A stretch of 64,000 bases of DNA from Letharia columbiana (lineage: Eukaryota > Ascomycota > Lecanoromycetes > Lecanorales > Parmeliaceae): NCBI RefSeq assembly GCF_014066305.1, contig NW_023501059.1:124001-188000 (forward strand), given 5' to 3'. The notes beneath the pieces are model-generated. The model was not told where the DNA came from. It searched no databases and saw only the letters and a list, made by a program, of their open reading frames with translations. Positions 45,801 to 56,876 of this stretch are shown piece after piece; position 1 is the stretch's first letter; the number at the start of each line of letters is the position of its first letter. Both the position numbers and the translations under genes were made by a program.

Positions 45801-48060
45801 CTAGTATAATCTATTCGTTATTCTTAAACTCTATAAGCGTCTTATATAGTTCGTTAAATTTATCTATTTATTAATTATCGAGATTATAAATATTATATAT
45901 ATATATAATTCTATTATTTTCGAACTTAATATTAAGAGTATAGAGGTTCGATAAGTAATATAATAAGTATTATTACTTTAGTGATATTCTCTTATTAATA
46001 TAGAAGTATATTCGTATATTATTATAGTAGAGATAGATTAAGTTAAATCTATTCTTTAGAAGATAATATAACGTATTTATATTAATATTTCTCTAGAGCT
46101 TCTAAATTACTACTATATTAATATTATAGATCTTTTTATTATTAAAAAGTTCTATTATAACTATTCTAGATTTTCTTATATTATATTATAGTATTAATAG
46201 CTAATTAAAGTATATTATTATTTCTTAATATTATTATTAATATTATTTACTCGCTTCGTTTAATTTATAGAGTCTATATCTTCTTTCTAAGTATTCTTCT
46301 TTTCTTAATTATCGATAAATCGAATATATCTCTTTTTATTTCTATTAATAGAGATCGTAATTCTCTTATTATTACTCTTTTAACTTAGAGGCTATCTATT
46401 ATTCTCGAGATTATTAATTTTTCTCATCGCTATATCGTTCTTATATTATTTAACTTCGTCTATTACTTTAAAGAGCGATCTATTTCTAGATAAGACTCTT
46501 ATTAATAATATAGAAGTATATCTTCTTTTACTCGACTAGAGATTTAATATAATAATTCTTTCGAGATTTAATACTCTAATTCCTTCTCTACTAATTATTC
46601 TATCTTTATCTATTAATCTATTACGCGTAAATATTAATCTTAAAAAAAATTTCTTATTTCGTCTATAATTAAATATATTTTAAAAGTAATTATTTAATTA
46701 ATCGCTTATTTAATAGCTAATCGATACTTCCTTCGTTATTATAAATCGTAAAGAAATCTATTATCTCGCTATTCTTATTCTCGCTATCTCTCTCTTCTTT
46801 ATTATATATATTTTATTTTAAGCCTTATATAGTCCCTCGTAAACCGAATATTTATAAGTATTAATCGTATATTCTTTATAATAATACTTCTCTAAGCATT
46901 TCTCGTATACTAAGTAATTCTTTTTAGAGTATATAATCGATAGATAATCGTATTTCTAATATACGAAGTATTACTTCGATTTATACTACTTATTATAAAT
47001 ATAATAGCTATATAGTTTCAAATCGATAACTAGACCTTCTTTTAATACTTTATTTTCTTTTCTAAAGATACTAATTTAATAATTAATAAACTCTTATTAT
47101 AACTCTCTTTATTCGCGCCGAATTAGTCTAGCTATACTATATCGAGGCTTAGCGTATTAATATTCTCGTTCTAAACTCTTTTAATTATCGTAGTTATATC
47201 TTTAATATCGAATATATTAATTCTCACTTTATAAAGTAGAAGATTATATATTTTAGTAATTACTCTCACGCTATTACTTATCTTTAGAGTTTAATTCTTA
47301 CTTTTTCTTAGTTTATTTATCTTCTTCTTATTTATAGCTATAATATATATATCGCTACTCGCTAGCCTTCTAGTCGTTTTAATAGATTTTCTTATAATAT
47401 CTATATTCTTTATATATTTATTAATTATCGTAGTTATCTCGCTCGATATCTTTCTCTTTAATACTTTATTTATTATCTCGTCTTATAGCTTTATAATAAT
47501 CTCATTTAGCTTATTATATAATACTTAATCTTATTTCAATATTACTAATAATATAATAGAGATTTCTTCGATAATAAAAGAGAATATCGAGAATCGACTT
47601 AGTACGCTAGCGTAGCTAGTCGTTAATATATTACTTTCTAAACTAGTTATCTAATACTTAATATATATAATCTTTTTCTTTATATTATTATCTCGATTAC
47701 TTAAGTTAATAGCTAGTTTATATACTTCGTCTAAAACTATCTAAATTTTAAATTTATTATTCGCCCTTTCTATAAATATTATCGCCGCTCTAAAAATAGT
47801 AACTACTTTATTTATTAATAATTTCTAGTCTTCGTCTATTATTTTTAATATAGTATTCATTAATAACTTTAATATAAATACGTGCTTCTTAAAATTGTAG
47901 TTATTATAATCTTATTAAGATTAACTAATCTTATTCGATATGATTATAGAGGTATAGACGTTCTCTAAAGCTAATTAAAGAGGTACTAATCTTACTAAGT
48001 ACTTTAAATACGTATATCTACTTTCTATAGCTTAATAATATAGCATAAGCGTTATATGAA
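42840..48060 (-). mobile_element. Tad1-like LINE relic, main segment (ORF1, endonuclease, RT, RNase H), RIP-destroyed
   Basis: Extremely AT-rich, with decayed LINE domains in the right order on the minus strand. ORF1 zinc knuckles are at about 46900-47000 (YFVY.KYDYLSIIY, Cys and His now Tyr). The endonuclease YNIRKSRIVII block is at about 46170 (NVRKSRD in live elements). Reverse transcriptase TMLLLDVSDIYNKISYPRLL is at 44396-44464 (canonical LLLDVSGAYDNVSHPRLL-like). RNase H starts YIDNSRINKKVRA at about 43250-43290 (YTDGSGI), through ISIYINIDDNK.VNREAKKA near 42900. Stops are everywhere. The 5' edge is taken as the return to normal composition at about 48060. With the 39660-40205 segment the element was about 5.8 kb. 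Confidence 0.87.
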
Positions 48061-48504
48061 AGTTTTTGGCAGATGGCACAGGTGCTACTCGAAGTCTTAT
48101 GCTAGCCCTATATAGTATAGCGTGCTTTGCTTGGTGGGGCTATATCATCAATCCCACAGAAACCTTGTCATAATCTAATTGGTGACCATGCCAATGGGCT
48201 ACGCCTGTTTGTTTGGGTATAGGAGAGCTAGAACTTTCGATTCACGGGCAGTAAAAATCCCCATTTTTGGAGTAATGAGTCTCCACTCTTGTCCGGCGCC
48301 GCGTCTTCTTTTCCTGGGGCAGTAGATGTGGGGGCAAGCGGTCATACGCTGCAAGCCTAAACATGAGTATAAGTTACTGTTTAATGACGAACTACTAGTG
48401 ATCACCTTTTGGTCTAGTCTTAACGATGAGCAAAACCCCGTGATTGGACAGGATATGATTCCGTGGGTATTTTAATTCGTGCACGCTAGTAAGATCAGTC
48501 TTAG

Positions 48505-48885
48505 CTTGGTAATGAAACCACTACTACTCAATGGCCACCCTCCTCAGCCACCCCCTCGAGCTCGATATCTCGAGCCACACTCAGCCTCCGTCTGGACCGA
48601 CCGTCACTCACCGAGCGCCAAAACTTCAACGACGACCCAATCACAAGCTTATGGGAAACCTCGTTTCCATCAACCCTGCCGCTTGCGAACAAGCAGACGT
48701 ATGCAGAAGCCAAACACATCTGCTATGGCAAGAACACATGGGTCATGGTAGCATCGGTGCAGCGAACCTACAACACCCTTCCTCCAACGGCCGCTGTTAC
48801 CTACGTACGGACCGCCCTTTCTAGAATCTCCCTGGTCGCTGGTCACTTGTTTCGAGGAACCAGGATTCGGGATAGATTAGCATAG
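48505..48885 (+). pseudogene. F-box-family-like fragment without a start codon
   Basis: A plus-strand frame, open from 48505 to the stop at 48883-48885 but lacking an initial ATG, reads FNDDPITSLWETSFPSTLPL, then ANKQTYAEAKHICYGKNTWV. The NKQ.Y.EA..I.Y..N block is typical of fungal F-box/DUF proteins that begin LPLEIR; compare TNRQIFYEAKEVFYGENYW in the gene at 51581-52273. The N-terminal F-box is missing, so it is either a truncated relic next to the LINE or an exon whose 5' part I cannot find. A different frame (48531-48824, ATG) overlaps it but looks less protein-like. Confidence 0.4.
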
Positions 48886-49773
48886 ACAGGAACTGCCGCC
48901 TGCTATGTAGACTAAACGCCCTGCGCGCGTTACGGATCGAATGTGCTGAAACAAATCGTTGCCGATTGACCCTGTCCATGATACTCCAAACCACCCTCTC
49001 CACAATGACTCAGCCATAGCTAGCTATCTCAAGCGGTGCCCTGAGATGGGAGAGTCGAAACAGGAATGTCTCCTGGACTACTTGCACAGCGAGCAGACTC
49101 TCACGTCTAAGGTATTTATTGTAGCCTTTGCCTGCGTTGCCCGACACAAGCAGTCTGCAGAAGGGAGACGTATGTGTCGAGGATGGGGACGTGACGAGAG
49201 CAAAGATATTGGCATGGGCGTTCCCGAACTGCCGAGACGCTGTCATAGCGTCAAGGCTGTCTTCATGACGAGAACGATGTCTCAACTCTCCATAGATAGG
49301 TTCCCCATCCTACGTCTTCTTCTTCGTCTTCATGCCATTCCTCCACCCCATCCCCACCGCCGCCACCAGACTCAAAACAAGTCAACGCAACCGGTAAATG
49401 TAACACATGTATCAACACCCTATCATACCCCACCTCAGCCCCCAACGGCTTCCCCTAGCACTCGATCACCGATAGCGACGAGCTGTTGCCGAAAACGAAG
49501 CACATTCCCGCCAGGAGATACCCCTCTGCCCAGTGCGTCATCCCCGGACCCGGCACACGAAGAACCCCGGCAGGAGCCCAGGTTCGCAGCATAGTGGTAT
49601 TGGGAGGGGTAAGAAAAGGATTGAGCAAGAGAAGTGTGTCTGCGAGTTCATTGCGGTTGGGTATGTCCACGAACATGAAGATATAATGAAGAATGTATTA
49701 ATATCATGCACTTCAACCCCCACAACATCAAGTCTCAGGATCCGAGAAAGCGTAGATGATCGAGTCAGGCAAC
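48886..49773. other. Intergenic, weak open frames
   Basis: A plus-strand frame at 48959-49594 starts from a non-ATG codon and is partly Pro/His-rich. Its first half (ASYLKRCPEMGESKQECLLD) could be a relic, but no family is recognised. Confidence 0.35.
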
Positions 49774-51213
49774 CTAACCGTCCCTTTCATAAACAAAAGG
49801 CTTCGATCCAGCAATTCCCTGCCTATTCAAATCCTGCACAATGAGCCATCCTTCCCACCAAAGACCGCTCCTACATCTCTTCTCCGTCTCCGCATTGTAC
49901 ATCTCCACTAGCTTCATTTCTTCCTGGAAAGCCTCGAACTTCCGAAACTCGTCGGCTTCTGATGGCTCCTCCGCTGACGATCCTGCATCTCCTTGCGCTA
50001 GGACTGACCTCTTCATTTCCTCGATGCGGTCTACCGCGGCAGCGATTGCGGGTTGCTGTCTGGGTAGCTTGCAGAAGCGGCAGTGCTTGCTTGGGGGGCC
50101 ACGGAGGTAGGTGCGGCAATTGTGGTTTGTGCAAGTGCATCGGATATGGATCGAGCGTCTAGCATCGGCACTGGAGGCTTGGGGTCTTGACTGTCTAGCC
50201 TCTTTAAATTGCCTATCGCCCTGAGCATGCTTCTTAATGTATTTGGCGATGTATAAGAATGAATCTTCCTCGTCGGGGTTGGGTGCGCTTGGAGAATCCT
50301 CTGCGGGAAACGATGGCTCTGACGAGTTCAGTGCGATTGAGGGATCCTTTATGGGTGACGTTGGCTCCGAAACGATTGCTTTCGATGACCACGTGGCGGG
50401 TGAAGAGGGTTCTGAAGAGTCTCTGAGCGTGGAGGAGCCGATAGATGAGACCTTCGTGTGGCGCAAAGAACGTCTGGATCCGGAGCTGAGCGAGCTTGGC
50501 GACGCCGACTGGAGTGTTAAGCTCGAACTTGAGAAGGCGCATGGGCTGGGTGTAGGATGGATGTCGCATTGGGAGAACTCATCAGGCACTGTCAGACCTT
50601 GTGTGTATTGGAGCTTCAGATGCCAGCAGAGTGTGGGCGTGTGCCCCTGACTCACCGACTTTGGTCGGGGAGTGAAGCCAAAGTCAAAAACATCAACATG
50701 CGATGTGGAGTCGTGGTGATCGGGTTGTCCGGTGGTATTCCCGCAAAATTTAACCTCTTTTGGCTCATCATCTTCGATTTTGAGCCCTTCAATGTCGTCA
50801 AAGAGGTTCAAATTCTTGAGTCTAAAGACTTCAACCTCGTCTCCTTTGCGCTCTGCTTCTTTCAGCTTTTGCTTTCTTAGCGTCAGAAGCTCCTGGACTT
50901 TGCGGTAGCTAACCTTGCGATCAAATCGCTGTACAGGTGCTGAACGGTAGACGTCTTCGTACTCTTGGGTGGACCCAAAGCTCGTACTTCGGCCACGGAC
51001 TTGCGATTTTGCCGGAACAGGGCCTGCGTCGCTACTGGCTCGTCCTCTAAGCCTGATGGAGCTCGGAGTACTACCAGATCGCTGACTAGAGCCACGACGG
51101 AGTCGCGGAAAAGTCGCCTGCTGGTCGACGGCGGTAGCATTCGAAGGTACTTCGCCAAGATGTATGCGCGGCCAGGGAGAAAGCTCGTTGGAAAAGTATG
51201 GTATGCGGGACAT
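49774..51213 (-). CDS. Uncharacterised 479-aa protein with a Cys-rich segment
   Basis: An intronless ORF. The start is the ATG of MSRIPYFSNELSPWPR at 51213; the longer frame upstream begins at a non-ATG codon. The N-terminal 100 residues are Ser/Arg-rich and disordered-looking. A charged, probably coiled segment follows (RKVQELLTLRKQKLKEAERK), then a long Ser/Pro-rich stretch. Near residue 385-415 a compact Cys/His segment (CTCTNHNCRTYL then HCRFCKLP) could bind zinc. The C-terminal 80 residues are acidic and helical. No known domain is recognised. The gene is tail-to-head with the F-box gene at 51581. Confidence 0.75.
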   Translation of the reverse strand: MSRIPYFSNELSPWPRIHLGEVPSNATAVDQQATFPRLRRGSSQRSGSTPSSIRLRGRASSDAGPVPAKSQVRGRSTSFGSTQEYEDVYRSAPVQRFDRKVSYRKVQELLTLRKQKLKEAERKGDEVEVFRLKNLNLFDDIEGLKIEDDEPKEVKFCGNTTGQPDHHDSTSHVDVFDFGFTPRPKSVSQGHTPTLCWHLKLQYTQGLTVPDEFSQCDIHPTPSPCAFSSSSLTLQSASPSSLSSGSRRSLRHTKVSSIGSSTLRDSSEPSSPATWSSKAIVSEPTSPIKDPSIALNSSEPSFPAEDSPSAPNPDEEDSFLYIAKYIKKHAQGDRQFKEARQSRPQASSADARRSIHIRCTCTNHNCRTYLRGPPSKHCRFCKLPRQQPAIAAAVDRIEEMKRSVLAQGDAGSSAEEPSEADEFRKFEAFQEEMKLVEMYNAETEKRCRSGLWWEGWLIVQDLNRQGIAGSKPFVYERDG

Positions 51214-51580
51214 CGTGACAGGAGGTTGTTGAGAAAAGTCTTTAGTGAAAGGAACGGAGCTGGCGTGGTTGCGTGTGTGAAGTCGACTATAGAGAAAGGG
51301 TTGGAAGTGAAGCAAAAGGTTAAGATGGTTGTGGAGAAGTGAAGCTGCCCAGTTTTAGACTCTGCGACATCCATGTTGCACAGATAATAAAGACAAACAA
51401 TGCCATTGAAAATGGCATGAAGCATACTGCCGCAGCCCATTGTGTTTCTTTGTGTGGCTTTGTTCTCTTTGTTTTCCGCGGTTGGGAGGTTCACTGTGCC
51501 ATTCGGATTTAATCTTGCAGATGGCAATGAGCAGTCTAACAATCATTCATGTGATCCACCATGGAATTTGGCGACAGTGT
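51214..51580. other. Short intergenic spacer
   Basis: About 370 bp between two minus-strand genes, holding the promoter of the downstream one. No other feature is seen. Confidence 0.5.
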
Positions 51581-52273
51581 TCACAGTCCTCGGAAGACTT
51601 TCGTAGAACGGTGAAGGGCAATCACTTCGTCAACGCATTCCGAAAATCCGAGCTCCATATCTGTTGCCTTCACCCCGTTCATGTAGGCCACCATGATGTT
51701 GCTCTTTTGAAGGTCGGTCGTCGTTGGGAGAGCGAGCAAAGGCCGCAAAACTTCAAAGATGAGGCTTCGCACGCTGTCTAGTTCCGACGGTCTCCGCTCA
51801 GGAAAGAATGTGCAAGTCTCCGTCCAAATTATCTTTATCGTTCTGAGGGCGGGAGCTGTGAGCAGTACCCGGCAAATTTCTTCGACGTTCGTCTTTGTGA
51901 TGTCCCCATAAGCGCATGGGGTGAGTCCGTAGGATTCCCGAAAGAGCCAATCAAACATGCCAAATCTAATATGTGCTCTTCTTATGAACGGTAGGGTCAG
52001 CACCATAGGTTCCATTCGGAAAAGAATCGAGCTGAATTGGTTTCGCTGGGAGGCAAAGAAGGTCCAATAGTTTTCGCCGTAAAAGACCTCCTTGGCCTCA
52101 TAGAATATCTGACGATTCGTTTCCAGAATCCTGGACTGAAAGCCAAAGCTACAGTAGCCGAGTGCATTGGAATCATCCTGAAAGGGGGACTTGATTAAAG
52201 GCGACTTGAAAGAGCGTAGCTCTCGGTAGATGTGGAAACGTATTTCTAGTGGTAGTGAGAGAAAAGAAGACAT
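51581..52273 (-). CDS. F-box-like protein
   Basis: A single-exon gene of 230 aa with ATG at 52273. It opens MSSFLSLPLEIRFHIYRELR, the short LPLEIR..IY F-box core common in ascomycetes. RILETNRQIFYEAKEVFYGE follows at about 50-69, the usual second block of this group. The rest (predicted mixed helix/strand) is variable, as normal for substrate-recognition regions. F-box proteins recruit targets to SCF ubiquitin ligases via Skp1, though many fungal members of this group are untested. An upstream minus-strand pyrimidine-rich stretch (52280-52480) may be the promoter. Confidence 0.78.
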   Translation of the reverse strand: MSSFLSLPLEIRFHIYRELRSFKSPLIKSPFQDDSNALGYCSFGFQSRILETNRQIFYEAKEVFYGENYWTFFASQRNQFSSILFRMEPMVLTLPFIRRAHIRFGMFDWLFRESYGLTPCAYGDITKTNVEEICRVLLTAPALRTIKIIWTETCTFFPERRPSELDSVRSLIFEVLRPLLALPTTTDLQKSNIMVAYMNGVKATDMELGFSECVDEVIALHRSTKVFRGL

Positions 52274-53141
52274 ACTTGTGGTGCTAGTCTAGCAAATCGA
52301 ATGAGATAGATGTGCAGTATGAAGAAGATATGTAGAATAAAGCCAGCCTGCGAGAATGCGAGGGTAGTAGGTAGTTCGAAGGGAGAAGGAGAGAGAAGGA
52401 ATGAGAAGGAAAGGGAAGGAAGTGATACAGCCTGACTAGGAAGGAGGAGAGGAAAGCGGCTCGGCACAGCCTTGGTGGCCAAATTCCGCCCACTCACTCA
52501 CTCACTCACTCACTCACTCGTCCATTGGAGTAGTCTTTCCATCTTTCTTTCATGTCCGTCCTCTCAATCAATCAGTGATCTTTTTCCTTTTTCGCAGATG
52601 CTTGCTGTTCCCCAAGACACTTTTTGGTCATGTAAGGGACATCATTGCTGGATCAAGAGACGCTCGGGACCAAATCCCTGTATTTTTCCAATCCCGCTTA
52701 GCGCCAGGTCCGACCAGCCGAATGGCCAGCTCACTCAATGCTCAAAGGAAACCTCTCATAAAAGTAAAGTCTTGAACCAGTCTAATCAATGCTGCAGTTG
52801 CTGCCATGCCTGCCACGCAATCCATCCCCTACCCATCCCCGACTCAGCCACGGGAAGCTCATGTCAGCCATCAGTCAACCGGATGACTAAAAGTAACCAG
52901 CCAACAGCCTTTGCCTTCAACGCGCCCTTGCTTCGACATGAAAACATTCTCTCCCACACCGATGAGATCGGTCCTTCAGGTGACTACCCGGCCGAGGCTC
53001 GGACCCCTGGGACATAGCAGTCAGCTCCCAAGTCGGCTGTCGAAGCGGTCAAGCCAACGCTATGCTCGGGCGGCACAGGTACCTGGTCTACGGTCTACCC
53101 TCCTTGAGATTCATCATTGCTGACAATTTCCCTCACACCAG
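52274..53141. other. Divergent promoter region
   Basis: It lies between the F-box gene (minus) and the rhomboid gene (plus). It holds the CACT microsatellite. The plus-strand frame 52472-53017 is not convincing. CACACCAG directly before the rhomboid ATG looks like a splice acceptor, so a 5'-UTR intron is possible. Confidence 0.45.
52491..52519 (+). repeat. (CACT)n microsatellite
   Basis: Seven perfect CACT units. Confidence 0.95.
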
Positions 53142-54005
53142 ATGTTCCCGCCCCAGCCAAAAAAGGTCCTGAATCTAGTACTCCGACGACCGGCATGGTC
53201 TTCCCACAGAAGCTACAACAACAATAGCTACGGCTACTACACTCCCGAATCATTCTGGGTGCGCAACAAGCCAAACATAGTCGTCGGAAGTATCATTGGC
53301 TTCTGCTGCGTTACATATTATTACAAATGGACCGCCGAAAACCTGGCAGCCAAGGGCAACCACGCCCGTGCAGACCTGATCCGACGGAACTTCGTCAACT
53401 CAGGGGAGAACCTCAGAGAAGGACGTTGGTGGGTAATGATCAGTAGCTCGTTCGCCCATGGCAACCTGATACATCTAGGCTTCAGCGTGCTACCCATATG
53501 GGGTTTTGGACGTCCTCTTGTCGGACTACTCGGTGTGCCCTGCTTTATGGGATTGTGCGTGATTTCCGCAGTCTCCTCTTCGAGAGCCTACATCTATTGG
53601 GAGGACACGAAGGAAACACTGCGTAAAGAGATGTTCAACCGACGCTGGGACAAGCTCAAGGACCCCAGAGTCCTGGGTATACAAATCAGCAAGGAAAGGG
53701 CCCTGGCAATATCCGGCAGTGGCGGTGCTAACTACGGAGGGAGTCAAGGTGCCTCAGGGATCGCTTGCGGTCTGACCGGTGCATGCGTGTGCATCATGCC
53801 GTGGGCGTGGACTTCAATCTTCTTCATCCTTCCTATGCCTCTCTGGGCTGGCGAAACGCTCCTCACGATAGCAACTGTGGTGGGCATGGCAACAGGCTAC
53901 GCCCCCATAGTCGGGCACGCCGGGCATTTGGGCGGAACCGCAGTCGGCATTGCATACTACTATGGAATTGCGCGGCCCTGGCTTCGGAGGACTGGGAGAT
54001 TCTAA
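53142..54005 (+). CDS. Rhomboid family intramembrane protease
   Basis: A single-exon gene of 287 aa. A basic, hydroxylated N-terminus (PKKVLNLVLRRPAWSSHRSY) looks like a mitochondrial presequence. TM1 is near 45-60. Rhomboid hallmarks follow: SSFAHGNLIHLGFS (about 102-115), SQGASGIACG with the probable catalytic Ser205 in the GxSG motif, and GHAGHLGG with His259/His262. The loop 145-195 between TM segments is unusually long and charged. The family cleaves transmembrane substrates. Mitochondrial location is inferred only from the N-terminus. Confidence 0.85.
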   Translation: MFPPQPKKVLNLVLRRPAWSSHRSYNNNSYGYYTPESFWVRNKPNIVVGSIIGFCCVTYYYKWTAENLAAKGNHARADLIRRNFVNSGENLREGRWWVMISSSFAHGNLIHLGFSVLPIWGFGRPLVGLLGVPCFMGLCVISAVSSSRAYIYWEDTKETLRKEMFNRRWDKLKDPRVLGIQISKERALAISGSGGANYGGSQGASGIACGLTGACVCIMPWAWTSIFFILPMPLWAGETLLTIATVVGMATGYAPIVGHAGHLGGTAVGIAYYYGIARPWLRRTGRF

Positions 54006-55108
54006 GCCGTTCAAGGACACCATGTCAGGATGGATCATCGATGGGGAGGCCGTGTGCCGCCAACGATGTCTGTTCAAAGACGAGCGATATTTACCACGGC
54101 CCTAATGAATTTCAAGTTCATAATCAATAAGTACTAGCATAATCTACACATCCTCTGCCTTGGCCCCAGCCGACCCAGCCTCTTCAATCGGGTGCTCGAT
54201 GAGAAGAAGGGCCTGGAGCCATGACGTGATGAATAATAACAAAAGCTGCTACGATGCTACGAAAAAGAAGAGCAGAGGAACGCGAAAGACTACATTCGGT
54301 TTCACGTAATCAGGACACGAGTCCAAAAATATCAGTTTTGTAAAATTAGATATCTCTATAACTAAGAAATGGCTTTCCACCAATGCCGATACCCAAGACA
54401 AAAACAATGAACTGCCTTATCCACGGACTTTCTATCCGTCCACTCATCAAACCTTCCCCAGACCCTACCTCGCCTACCTACCTACTCTCCGGGTATGCGT
54501 GCTACCCCAGGTACTTCCTATCCGAACGTGATTCCCTCTCCCCCTGACGCCACACCCCTCAACTACACTACGCTACGCTACGCGACGCATGCACCTCCTT
54601 ACCGCACACACACCGTGGAAACATCCTAGCAACATGGCCGCCATCACGGTGAAAGGAAAAAGAAGCGGCCGGCCAAACAGAAGACTAGACCGATGAGACA
54701 CCGAAGTAGGAGCCATTAGGATAGGAGCTTGAGTGTTTATTCGCTTGCATTTCCTTTCTCAAAATGTAAACGACGGTCCGAAGCCAGGGGTATATGATGG
54801 GTGGGACTCCCGGAGTCACGAACACCAGAGCCCTTTCGGTCATGCCATGCTCCAAGAATATTGGCAAGATAAAACCCCGTGATCCCGTTGGCCGTGAATC
54901 TCCATTTCCATACCCTTGCCCATCCGAAACGCTCATTCCAGGGGCTCCAACAGCCCTGCCGTATCCGTTGAGGGGTATCGCCAAATCAAAAACAAGGGGT
55001 GAAATACAGCCTGTATCCAACAACTCCAATGCGCTGCAAATATCGTAAAGGCCGTAACGCGATTCGTAATATCCAAATGAAACTTCGTCATCAAGGGCCT
55101 GTAGGGTC
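54006..55108. other. Intergenic between convergent genes
   Basis: No gene is supported. Small frames at 54685-55048 on both strands overlap and lack motifs. There are short CTAC-rich patches near 54470 and 54575. Confidence 0.45.
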
Positions 55109-56876
55109 TTAGCTCACAACAACAGCAAGCATCCCTATGACAGCCGTGTACCTGAGCATCGCATTAGCATTCCCTCCCGACATTTTCCACGCCCCAGGCG
55201 CGACTCACGTAGCGATAGCCTTGCCCCAATCTAGCAAGCTACCTGGATTATTAATTACCTCCGGACTCAACGTGCATAAACTTGCTACTCCAACCATCGC
55301 ACTGATGACCAATCTAGCCACAATCTGCGGTACCAATTTGAACACGATGATGGTCGACAGTAGTCCAAAGACCACGACGGTAACGGGCGTCTCCAGGGCA
55401 GTGCCGGATCGAAAATCTAGTCTAGGGGCTGAGGGAGATACGCAGAGGAGGTCTGAGTCTTGGTTGAGGAAGGCGCTTTCAGACTCGACGACGGGGGTGT
55501 GCTTGGTGATCCAGGAGCGGTAGGCGGTGATGTCGGCATGGGAAGCAGGTTCGAGAGACTTAGTCAGGCTGCTATAAGACGTGAGGGCGCGGTCTAGGTG
55601 AACTTCGTTAGTGACCTCTGGCGGAGTAAAAGATGGAAAGCGGTGACTTGCTGTATTGCTCCATCTTCGCGAAGCTTCTCCCTACCAGATCCAATCTGTG
55701 CCATTGCAATTGAGACGGCAGCTTCGCCTCGGCCCTCCGCGAAGCGGGCCTCCTCACATTGTTCTGTTCCTCGTGCGCAATAGCATCATCTAGATCTTTC
55801 AACTGCTCCTCCATCTCGGATATTTCATCTTGCAGATACAGCAGCATGCGATTGTTGAGCATTTCGAATTTGCGATAGATAGGCTTCAGCAACGTATCGT
55901 CCTTAGAGTGAATGTTTGACGCCAGGAACTCGTAGCCTGACATGCTGGCCTTGGGCCGAGGCCGCTCTTGATATGAAGTACCCCTACTCAGGTGATGAGG
56001 AAGCCTCGGTGACATCTCAGACAACTCAACGCCCGCGTCATGAGCAGTCTGGGCCAGCATAGGCGGTGATGGGGCGTAGTAGGCCTCGGGGCATTGGTTG
56101 TGGTCCGTCTCTAGCGAAGGCCAATGCTTGTGGCCGAAAGCTGAATTGCGATCAGTAGCAGGGTCGGGGTTGAGGTTAAAGCCGTATCGCTCCATGCGAT
56201 AGGAGTCTTGCACATCCTGCTCGGTACCGGGTTCGTCGAAGACTGTCGGTAGCTTGTGCTGTAGTATTGGCGACCCCTGATCAGGACTGCTGGAGCGCAC
56301 CGAAATTCCGGAATCCGAGTGTAGACTTCCACGTCCCCAGGCGCGCTGTACGCCGTCTTGAATCGCTCGCACTTCCAGGTCACTGTATCTGGGAGATCTC
56401 TGTGGTTGTGCCATTATCCTCGCAGGACTCGAGTTGGAGCTTTCGCCAGACGATAGCCCTTCCTCTTCCGATTGATTGTCTTCGTGTTCTTTCTCTCCCA
56501 CAGCGATGCCCGAGAGCTCTTGCTCTTCCTCTTCCGAATGAACGTCTTGGTGTCCTTTCTCTCCCACAGCGTCGCGGATACCTTCATCCTCCTCATGTTC
56601 CATGAACGCAAAGACGTCAATGTTCTCTTTGTTCGAGTTGTTCGTACTTCGAGGCTGATTAGGATGGTGTTCTATCCGCTTGACAGGCTCCTTCTTCGCA
56701 TCTGGCCACTTGGAGGGTCGTAGGCTCGACGGCAAGATAGATCTGGGGGTAATGGTAGCATTGCTACTTGCTGAAGAGACGGTAGATATGACCGAGGGAG
56801 GGGCTTTCTTGTGGGAGGATGAGGAGGAAGATGACTGTTTCGAGTGCCGGCGTCGAGTGCCCCCGAGGGAAGGCAT
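55109..56876 (-). CDS. DUF6594 membrane protein
   Basis: Three exons (56876-55652, 55593-55209, 55151-55109) encode 550 aa. The N-terminal about 310 residues are Ser/Glu-rich and disordered. The conserved region starts GYEFLASNIHSKD (about 314), with LKPIYRKFEMLNNRMLLYLQ, then a coiled coil (DEISEMEEQLKDLDDAI), then VGRSFAKMEQYNRALTSYSS. Near the C-terminus lie hydrophobic helices VFGLLSTIIVFKLVPQI, VISAMVGVASLC and YTAVIGMLAVVVS, as in DUF6594 proteins. The first intron (55651-55594) only works with a GC donor (A|GCAAGT...CTAAC...CTAG). This restores EQYNRALTSYS exactly, whereas GT alternatives break the block. Function is unknown. Confidence 0.87.
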
